Source of the DNA: Desulfarculaceae bacterium JdFR-95
GTDB taxonomy: Bacteria > Desulfobacterota > Desulfarculia > Desulfarculales > Desulfarculaceae
Assembly (NCBI GenBank): GCA_002011835.1
Contig: MTPE01000387.1
Coordinates: forward strand, 1 to 6,409
Length of the DNA: 6,409 bases
Direction of reading: 5' to 3'
Every line of letters starts with the position of its first letter. The stretch's first letter is position 1. Under the pieces are notes generated by a model. It was not told where the DNA came from, did no database searches, and saw only the letters and a list, made by a program, of their open reading frames with translations. The translations under genes were made by a program, and so were the position numbers. Positions 1 to 4,958 of this stretch are shown here, piece after piece.

Positions 1-27
1 CCCCGCCGGGGCATGCGCGGGGCGGGG
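1..27. other. GC-rich inverted repeat at left edge
   Basis: Bases 1-7 (ccccgcc) are the exact reverse complement of bases 21-27 (ggcgggg), leaving a 13-base loop. Neither strand has a clear T-run after the stem, so a terminator call is weak. It may be the end of a gene lying to the left, or only a chance product of high GC. The window edge cuts off the context. Apart from this and the tRNA terminator, nothing else is visible in bases 1-104. Confidence 0.25.
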
Positions 28-59
28 CCGTGTTGCTGCTGCGAACGATGGAAGACAAG

Positions 60-93
60 GAAAGGCTCCCCTGTCTTTGGCAAGGGGAGCCTT
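60..93 (-). terminator. Intrinsic terminator of the tRNA-Leu gene
   Basis: Bases 62-72 (aaggctcccct) pair perfectly with 83-93 (aggggagcctt), an 11-bp stem around a 10-base loop. Read on the minus strand, the stem lies about 12 bases beyond the tRNA CCA end and runs into a T-rich tail (TTTCCTTGTCTT). This is the expected layout of a Rho-independent terminator for a single-gene tRNA transcript. The T-run is interrupted by C and G, so efficiency may be moderate. Confidence 0.75.
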
Positions 94-104
94 CCAGGGA
101 ATCG

Positions 105-192
105 TGGTAGCGAAGGAGGGATTCGAACCCTCACTCCCGTGAAGGGAACCGGATTTTGAGTCCGGCGCGTCTGCCAGTTCCGCCACTTCGCC
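105..192 (-). tRNA. tRNA-Leu (anticodon CAA)
   Basis: An 88-base class II tRNA on the minus strand. The acceptor arm GGCGAAG (192 to 186) pairs with CTTCGCT, with a G-U closing pair. The discriminator A and an encoded CCA end (107 to 105) follow. The D arm reads GCG...CGC. The anticodon stem CCGGA/TCCGG encloses the loop CTCAAAA, giving anticodon CAA at 158-156, which decodes UUG leucine. The long variable arm (TCCC/GGGA) is typical of tRNA-Leu. The T arm is GAGGG-TTCGAAT-CCCTC. All arms are intact. It has its own promoter and terminator, so it appears to be a monocistronic tRNA unit divergent from pyrR. No attachment-site duplication or integrase is visible. Confidence 0.97.
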
Positions 193-239
193 ACGCTGTC
201 AGAGACGGACGCCCGCGGTGGGGGCGGCTGGTATCTCAA

Positions 240-268
240 CTTATATGGCCACGGTGGCCTGCGGTCAA
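240..268 (-). promoter_or_regulatory. Sigma70-type promoter for tRNA-Leu
   Basis: On the minus strand, TTGACC (268 to 263) is followed after exactly 17 bases by TATAAG (245 to 240). That is a good -35/-10 pair, about 48 bases upstream of the mature tRNA 5' end. The predicted transcript start is near 233. The spacer contains a perfect inverted repeat, GGCCA-CGG-TGGCC (247-259). Confidence 0.75.
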
Positions 269-283
269 GTCCTTGGGGTGTGC

Positions 284-313
284 TTGCCGGGGGAAGGGGT
301 GACGGGTTATAAG
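284..313 (+). promoter_or_regulatory. Probable promoter for pyrR
   Basis: TTGCCG (284-289) and TATAAG (308-313) are separated by 18 bases. An alternative -10, TAGAAT (315-320), lacks a good -35 at proper spacing. Transcription would start near 320, giving a leader of only about 30 bases before the GTG start. That is too short for a PyrR-type attenuator ahead of this gene. Confidence 0.5.
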
Positions 314-334
314 GTAGAATCTCATTGACTGCGC

Positions 335-340
335 AGGAGG
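335..340 (+). promoter_or_regulatory. Ribosome binding site setting the pyrR start
   Basis: AGGAGG is complementary to the 16S 3' end and sits 8 bases before the GTG at 349. It would lie inside the coding region if the upstream TTG at 325 were used, so it supports GTG 349 as the true start. Confidence 0.75.
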
Positions 341-348
341 TTTGCAGC

Positions 349-891
349 GTGTCCCAGACCCAGACCATATTCGACCAGGACCAGGTAGGTGAGCTGGTGT
401 CCAAGCTGGCGCGGGAGATCGCCGCTCGCCATCCAGTGGAGGACGAGCCTGCGTTGGTGGGCATTCGTACCGGGGGAGCGCACCTGGCCTGGCGCCTGCG
501 GGAGGAACTGGCGGGTTTGTATGGGGGATACTTCCCCGACACGGGGGTGATAGACATCACGCTCTATCGGGACGACTGGACGCGTCTGCACCACCGGCCG
601 CGGGTGGGGCGTACGGAGATCGGGTTTCCCCTGGAGGAGCGCATCGTGGTCCTGATCGACGACGTGCTCTACACCGGGCGCACGGTGCGGGCGGGTCTGG
701 ACGAGCTGATCGACTTCGGTCGGCCGCAACGTATCGAGCTGGCGGTGTTGATCGACCGGGGGCACCGGGAGCTGCCCATCCAGCCGGACTATGTGGGGGC
801 GGTGGTGGAGACGCGGCGGGAAGAGGTGATCGACGTGTGCCTGCGCGAGGAGGGCTACGGGTCGGACGCGGTGGTGAGGCGGCTGCGCTAA
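349..891 (+). CDS. pyrR: PyrR: pyrimidine regulator / uracil phosphoribosyltransferase
   Basis: A 180-residue protein, matching the usual PyrR length of about 180. In the family, PyrR binds pyr mRNA in response to UMP/UTP to control pyrimidine biosynthesis, and many members also make UMP from uracil and PRPP. The PRPP-binding signature of type I phosphoribosyltransferases is clear (VVLIDDVLYTGRTVRA, about residues 99-114). Other PyrR-like blocks are GIRTGGAHLA near residue 39, DITLYRDDW near 69, and AVLIDRGHRELPI near 136. The GTG start is chosen from the AGGAGG site 8 bases upstream; a TTG 24 bases earlier is less likely. The gene is monocistronic and divergent from the tRNA. No pyr biosynthetic gene lies in the window, so any regulatory target is elsewhere. 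Codon choice is less extreme than in the downstream cluster. No clear terminator follows. Confidence 0.93.
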   Translation: MSQTQTIFDQDQVGELVSKLAREIAARHPVEDEPALVGIRTGGAHLAWRLREELAGLYGGYFPDTGVIDITLYRDDWTRLHHRPRVGRTEIGFPLEERIVVLIDDVLYTGRTVRAGLDELIDFGRPQRIELAVLIDRGHRELPIQPDYVGAVVETRREEVIDVCLREEGYGSDAVVRRLR

Positions 892-962
892 AATCCCAGG
901 AAGTCAATCTAATTAGGTGTATGAGCCTTCATTCATCTTGAGGGACCGGCCCACACAATCTC

Positions 963-991
963 TTGACATCCGATCCCACGGAGTATACAAG
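963..991 (+). promoter_or_regulatory. Sigma70-type promoter for the hdrA cluster
   Basis: A perfect TTGACA (963-968) is followed after 17 bases by TACAAG (986-991). The overlapping TATACA (984-989) is an alternative -10 at 15 bases. The local sequence is more AT-rich than anything else in the window. Transcription would begin near 998, giving a leader of about 90 bases before hdrA. The hexamer GAGTAT occurs at 981 and again at 991, exactly 10 bases apart, overlapping the -10 region, and could be a regulator site. Confidence 0.7.
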
Positions 992-1000
992 AGTATGACC

Positions 1001-1046
1001 TCGGAGACGGGGGGGAAGGCCCGTTTCCTACTCGGTGTTTCTCCGA
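1001..1046 (+). promoter_or_regulatory. Stem-loop in the hdrA 5' leader
   Basis: TCGGAGA (1001-1007) pairs perfectly with TCTCCGA (1040-1046). Inside, GGAA (1014-1017) can pair with TTCC (1025-1028). No T-run follows, so this is not an obvious terminator. It lies at the predicted 5' end of the transcript and could stabilise the mRNA or serve as a regulatory leader. It matches no riboswitch class I recognise. Confidence 0.35.
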
Positions 1047-1076
1047 TACCTAGAGAAATCAAGCAACCCGCCTACT

Positions 1077-1086
1077 GGTGAGGAGG
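1077..1086 (+). promoter_or_regulatory. Ribosome binding site of hdrA
   Basis: GGTGAGGAGG ends 2 bases before the ATG at 1089. The AGGAGG core is unusually close to the start, but the purine-rich GGTGAGG portion gives normal spacing. It supports ATG 1089 over the earlier in-frame GTG at 1035, which has no such site and adds residues unlike the HdrA N-terminus. Confidence 0.6.
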
Positions 1087-1088
1087 CC

Positions 1089-4000
1089 ATGGCAGCGAAG
1101 AAGCAGGTCACCGGTGCGGTGATGGTGGTCGGCGGCGGCATTGCGGGCATGCAGGCTGCCCTCGACTTGGCGGACAGTGGATACTTCGTCTATCTGGTGG
1201 AGCGCAGCTCGGCGATTGGTGGGGTGATGTCCCAGTTGGACAAGACCTTCCCCACCAATGACTGCGCGATGTGAATCATCTCGCCCAAACTGGTCGAGGT
1301 CGGCCGGCATACCAACATAGAGCTGCTTACCCTGTCCGAGGTGGTGGACATCCAGGGCGAGGAGGGCGACTTCACCGTCGAGGTGGTCAGCTATCCTCGC
1401 TACATCGACATGGACAAGTGCATCGCCTGCGGGGCCTGCGCCGAGAAGTGCCCCAAGAAGGTGCCCAACGAGTACAACCAGGGGCTGGACAAGCGCAAGG
1501 CCGCCCACGTGCGCTATGCCCAGGCGGTGCCCCTCAAATACTGCATCGACTCCACCAACTGCATCTACTTCCAGAAGGGCAAGTGTAAGGCCTGCCAGAA
1601 GTTCTGCCCCACCGGCGCGGTGGACTTCGAGCAGCAGGAGCAGCGCCGCCAGATCAAGGTGGGCTCCCTCATCCTGGCCGCGGGCTTCCGCGCCTTCGAC
1701 CCCACGCCCTACATCGTCTATCAGTACGCCAAGTTCCCCAACGTGGTCACCGCCCTGGAGTTCGAGCGCATCCTGGCCGCCTCCGGGCCCTGGATGGGGC
1801 ACCTGGTGCGGCCCGGGGACGAGAAGGAGCCCAAGCGCATCGCCTTCCTGCAGTGCGTGGGCTCGCGCGACCTCAACACCTGCGACCACCCCTACTGCTC
1901 CAGTGTCTGCTGCATGTACGCGCTCAAGGAGGCCACCATCGCCATGGAGCACGCCCACGGCGATCTGGAGGTCACCATCTTCTTCATGGACATGCGCACC
2001 TTCGGCAAGGACTTCGAGCGCTACTACGAGAAGGCCAAGGCCGCAGGGGTGAAGTTCGTGCGCAGCCGCGTGCATACCATCAGCCAGCTCCCCGACCAGT
2101 CGCTGCTCATCGAGTACGCCGGGGAGGACGGCTCGCCCCAGAGCGGCGAGTTCGATATGGTGGTGCTGAGCCACGGCCTGGAGATCCCGCCCACCACCGT
2201 GGAACTGGCCCAGAAACTGGGCGTGGAGCTGGGCGACCACTCCTTCGTCAAGACCAGCTCCTTCACCCCCGTGGCCACCAGCCGCCCCGGTATCTACGTC
2301 TGCGGTGCGCTGGCCGGGCCCAAGGACATCCCCATCTCGGTGATGGAGGCCAGCGCCGCGGCCTGCGCCGCCGCGGGCAAGCTGGCCAGCGCCCGGGGCA
2401 CCCTGGTCAAGGAGAAAGAACTGCCCAAGCCCCTGGACGTGGCCGGCGACATGCCCCGCATCGGGGTGTTCGTGTGCTCCTGCGGAGTGAACATCGCCGG
2501 GGTGGTGGACGTGGAGGCCGTGGCTGAATACGCCCGCAGCCTGCCCTACGTGGCCTACGTGGAGAACAACCTGTTCACCTGCTCCCAGGACACCCAGGAC
2601 AAGATGGCCGAGGTAATCAAGGAGCAGGGACTCAACCGCATCGTGGTGGCGGCCTGCACCCCGCGCACCCATGAGCCCCTGTTCCAGGAGACCCTGCAGA
2701 ACGCTGGGCTCAACAAGTACCTCTTCGAGATGGCCAACATCCGCAACCAGGACTCCTGGGTGCACTCCGACGACCCCGAGGCCGCTACGGAAAAGGCCAA
2801 GGACCTGGTGCGCATGGCCGTGGCCAAGGCCGCCCTCCTCCAGCCCCTGGAGGAGGTGCGCCTGGACATCAACCCCGGCGCCCTGGTCATCGGCGGCGGC
2901 ATCGCCGGCATGACCGCGGCCCTGGAGCTGGCCGGCCAGGGCTACCGTACCCACCTGGTGGAACGCGACCAGACCCTGGGCGGCAACGCCCGCAGCCTGC
3001 GCGTCACGGCCCAGGGAGAGGAAGTGGCCCCCTATCTGGAGAAGCTCATCGCCCGGGTGGAGGCCGAGCCCAACCTCACCGTCCACACCGGCGCCACCAT
3101 CAAGGACGTGGACGGCTTCGTGGGCAACTTCAAGACCACCATCGCCACCGACTCCGGCGAGGAGGTGATCGAACACGGCGTGGCCATCATCGCCGTGGGC
3201 GCCGGCGAGTACAAACCCAACGAGTACCTCTACGGCCAGCACCCCAAGGTGATGACCCACCTGGAGATGGACGCCGCCATCATGGACGGCCAGCTCGACC
3301 CCACCCAGGTGGACAGCCTGGTGCTCATCCAGTGCGTGGGCTCCCGCGAGCCGGAGCGCCCCTACTGCTCCAAGGTGTGCTGCACCCACTCGGTGGAGAC
3401 CGCCCTCTACTTCAAAGAGAAGAACCCCGACTGCCAGGTGGTGATCATCTACCGTGACATGCGCACCTACGGCGAGCGGGAGCTGCTCTACCGGCAGGCG
3501 CGGGAAAAGGGCGTGCTGTGCGTGCGCTACGAGCCCGAGGCCAAGCCCAGGGTGGAGGCCGACGGCGACAAGCTGAAGGTCACCGTGCGCGACCACGTCC
3601 TGGGCCGCGACTTGGTGATCTCCGCCGACCTGCTGGGACTGGCCAGCGCCATCGTCAGCCACCGGGCCGAAGACCTGGCCCAGATGTTCAAGGTGCCCCT
3701 GGACGAAGACGGCTGGTTCCTGGAGGCCCACCAGAAACTGCGCCCGGTGGACTTCGCCACCGACGGCGTGTTCATGTGCGGCCTGGCCCACTACCCCAAG
3801 CCTCTGGAAGAGGCCGTGGCCCAGGCCCAGGCCGCGGTGAGCCGCGCAGTCACGGTGCTGTCCCGCGACGAGATGTGGCTGTCTGGCACCGTGGCCTTCA
3901 TCGACCAGCGCAAGTGCGTGGGCTGCGGCGTCTGCTGGACCGTATGCCCCTACCAGGCCATCACCCAGGACGAAAACGGCCTGGCCGTGGTCAACGAGGC

Positions 4001-4109
4001 CCTGTGCAAGGGCTGCGGCACCTGCGTGGCCTCCTGCCGCTCCGGTGCGCCCAACCTGCGCGGCTTCACCACCGCCGACATCATGGCCCAGATCGAGGCC
4101 ATGTTCTAA
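1089..4109 (+). CDS. hdrA: HdrA, double-length flavoprotein, selenocysteine-containing
   Basis: A 1006-residue protein read through the in-frame TGA at 1272 as Sec62. In the family, HdrA carries the FAD that splits electron pairs (flavin-based bifurcation) in soluble heterodisulfide reductase-like complexes. Two HdrA-like halves are visible. Half 1 has GGGIAG (15-20), VERSSAIGG (37-45), the motif TFPTNDCAM-U-IISPK around residue 62, an Fe-S insert (Cys111/114/117/121 and Cys152-173), and CVGSR...YCSSVCC from 256. Half 2 has an HdrA N-terminal-type domain starting CSCG (463-465), a second GGGIAG (602-607) and CVGSR...YCSKVCC from 749. The C-terminus has two ferredoxin motifs (Cys943/946/949/953 and 973/976/979/983). 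Half 2 lacks the Sec motif and the Fe-S insert. Reading frame and homology-like sequence continue unbroken on both sides of the TGA, so this is not a frameshift or pseudogene. It is first in its cluster; hdrB and hdrC are absent from the window. Confidence 0.93.
1272..1307 (+). promoter_or_regulatory. Selenocysteine UGA codon and SECIS-like hairpin in hdrA
   Basis: The TGA at 1272-1274 is followed 15 bases later by CTGGTC (1290-1295) pairing with GGCCGG (1302-1307), including two G-U pairs, around the six-base loop GAGGTC (1296-1301). Bacterial SECIS elements are short hairpins just downstream of the UGA with a G-containing apical loop. The known E. coli fdhF loop is AGGUCU, which shares AGGUC with this one. 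Here the loop sits about 4 bases further from the UGA than in fdhF. The hairpin is coding (KLVEVGR) and would bind SelB. The fold was made by eye. Confidence 0.8.
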
Positions 4110-4199
4110 ACCACCGGCGGGGCCGACCGCGCAAGAGCCAGGCCGCCCGGCCACGGGGGCCGGCACAGGGGGCCGGCGGAGGTCGGCCAAGTCGGCGAA

Positions 4200-4247
4200 G
4201 GGCGGCGAAGGGGGAGTGGCGAAGGGGGGCGAAGGGGGAGCGGCGAA
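4200..4247. repeat. Imperfect 24-base tandem repeat, G-rich
   Basis: Bases 4200-4223 and 4224-4247 are two 24-base copies differing at two positions. Each is built of smaller GGCGAAGG-like units, and degenerate partial copies flank them (about 4193-4199 and 4248-4259). Runs of 3, 5, 6 and 5 G occur at 4200, 4210, 4224 and 4234 on the plus strand, separated by 7, 9 and 4 bases. A G-quadruplex in the mRNA is therefore possible, though the loops slightly exceed the usual limit. Confidence 0.65.
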
Positions 4248-4381
4248 AGGCGGCGAGGGAGACAAGCGGCGGGCGGCCGGTGAAAGGGGCCGCCGGGTGA
4301 AAACTGGCCGGGCCGTTGGAAAAGCAGAAGGACAGGCACACCGGCGGAGCCGGCTGGTAGATGCGAAGGAAGAAACAAGCA

Positions 4382-4427
4382 CCGCCGACGTGTCCGGGGC
4401 CGGGCGAGGCCGATGAGGACACGGCGG
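4382..4427 (+). other. Large intercistronic hairpin upstream of mvhD
   Basis: CCGCCG (4382-4387) and TGTCC (4391-4395) pair with GGACACGGCGG (4417-4427): 11 base pairs with a 3-base bulge (ACG) on the 5' side. A GGCC/GGCC pairing is possible within the 21-base loop. No T-run follows. It may be an RNA-stability or processing structure, or a terminator that does not depend on a T-run. Confidence 0.45.
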
Positions 4428-4448
4428 AGCTTACGGAGATAGCGAAGG

Positions 4449-4481
4449 GGGCGTCCCTGACCGGCAGGGACAGGGGCGCCC
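4449..4481 (+). other. Second intercistronic hairpin upstream of mvhD
   Basis: GTCCCTG (4453-4459) pairs perfectly with CAGGGAC (4465-4471) around the five-base loop ACCGG. Outer bases GGGC (4449-4452) can extend the structure by pairing with GCCC (4478-4481) across an internal loop. No T-run follows. It ends 36 bases before the mvhD start, so it could affect translation or protect a processed mRNA 5' end. Confidence 0.5.
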
Positions 4482-4517
4482 GGGGACCAAGACCACAACA
4501 CGAGCGGGTGTGATCCC

Positions 4518-4958
4518 ATGGCAGAGAACAGCGAGTGGCGGCCGCGCATCGCGGCCTTCCTGTGCAACTGGTGCTCCTACGGCGCGGCGGACCTGGCCGG
4601 CGTCAGCCGCCTGCAGTATCCGCCCCTGATCCAGACCATCCGCATCCCCTGCACCGGACGCATGAGCCCCAAGTTCATCCTGCAGGCCTTCCGCAAGGGG
4701 GTGGACGGCGTCTGGGTCAGCGGGTGACACCCGGGCGACTGCCACTATATAGCTGGCAACATGTTCGCCCGACGGCGGTTCGCCGTCCTGAAGAACCTGT
4801 TGGAGTACGTTGGCATCGAGCCCGACCGGCTGCACTTCTCCTGGATCTCCTCGGCCGAGGCCGAGAAGTTCCAGAAGACCGCCACCGAGGTGTGTGAGAA
4901 GGTGGCCGCCCTGGGTCCGGCCAAGCACCTGATCAAGAACATTCGGAAGGTGGCCTGA
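4518..4958 (+). CDS. mvhD: MvhD / FlxD-type [2Fe-2S] adaptor, selenocysteine-containing
   Basis: A 146-residue protein when the in-frame TGA at 4725 is read as Sec70, the normal size for MvhD. In methanogens MvhD is the small [2Fe-2S] subunit that passes electrons from hydrogenase or formate dehydrogenase to HdrA; FlxD is its counterpart in NADH-linked Flox complexes. The five family Cys positions are present: Cys16 and Cys19 (CNWCSYGAADLAG), Cys45 (RIPCTGRM), position 70 (VSG-U-HPGDCHY, Cys in most members) and Cys75. The remainder (GNMFARRRFAVLKNLLEYVGI) is typical MvhD and lies in the same frame after the TGA. The ATG start has only a weak GGGTGTGAT site upstream, and no better start is visible. 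Its terminal TGA (4956-4958) overlaps the ATG of the next gene by one base, suggesting translational coupling. The adjacent hdrA fits an MvhD-HdrA electron-transfer pair. Confidence 0.92.
4725..4771 (+). promoter_or_regulatory. Selenocysteine UGA codon and SECIS-like hairpin in mvhD
   Basis: After the TGA at 4725-4727, CGGGCGA (4732-4738) pairs perfectly with TCGCCCG (4765-4771). Within it, TGCCA (4740-4744) pairs with TGGCA (4754-4758) around the loop CTATATAGC, with an asymmetric internal loop on the 3' side. The distance from the UGA to the apical loop (loop begins at the 21st base counting from T of TGA) agrees with bacterial SECIS spacing. The loop differs from the AGGUC-type loop in hdrA. 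No comparable hairpin is obvious after the terminal TGA at 4956. The fold was made by eye. Confidence 0.72.

Larger units (their letters stand above)
4110..4517. other. 408-base non-coding gap, GC- and G-rich, between hdrA and mvhD
   Basis: No convincing gene is seen on either strand. The open frames here are low-complexity (for example repeated GGEGG or PPSPPFA) and are extensions of shadow frames of hdrA. The gap is unusual because the other junctions of the cluster are a 1-base overlap and 16 bases. It contains G-rich tandem repeats (4200-4247) and two hairpins (4382-4427, 4449-4481), listed separately. I see no good sigma70 promoter for mvhD, so transcription probably comes through from hdrA. 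Confidence 0.6.

Noticed and set aside
105..192. Integration hotspot at the tRNA-Leu gene
   Set aside because: No integrase, no repeat of the tRNA 3' end, and no mobile-element genes in the window.
325..348. TTG at 325 as the pyrR start
   Set aside because: It would place the AGGAGG ribosome site inside the coding region; GTG 349 is correctly spaced and gives the normal PyrR length.
1001..1046. A known riboswitch or a PyrR/T-box-type attenuator before hdrA
   Set aside because: Too short, no terminator T-run, and no conserved T-box or PyrR-binding motif that I can recognise. Kept only as an unclassified leader hairpin.
1035..1274. A small 79-residue gene, with the rest of hdrA as a separate gene starting at 1341
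   Set aside because: Same frame, continuous HdrA sequence across the TGA, no ribosome site before 1341, and the bases between (1275-1340) encode conserved HdrA residues. Read-through as Sec explains it better than two genes or a pseudogene.
4200..4260. CRISPR array
   Set aside because: The units are contiguous 24-base tandem copies with no unique spacers and no cas genes.
1059..4382. Very long minus-strand open frame (1107 codons) antisense to hdrA
   Set aside because: Product is compositionally biased (His, Gly, Val, Leu, Ala) with no recognisable motifs. It arises from strong G/C third-position bias of hdrA on the other strand.
4045..4416. Gly/Lys/Glu-rich open frame through the hdrA-mvhD gap
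   Set aside because: It starts inside hdrA in another frame, the sequence is low-complexity translation of the G-rich repeats, and it has no convincing ribosome site.
4518..4727. A nonsense-mutated mvhD pseudogene
   Set aside because: The only lesion is TGA at a conserved Cys position, in a gene otherwise intact and coupled to its neighbour. A second gene nearby has the same pattern, and a hairpin follows the TGA.
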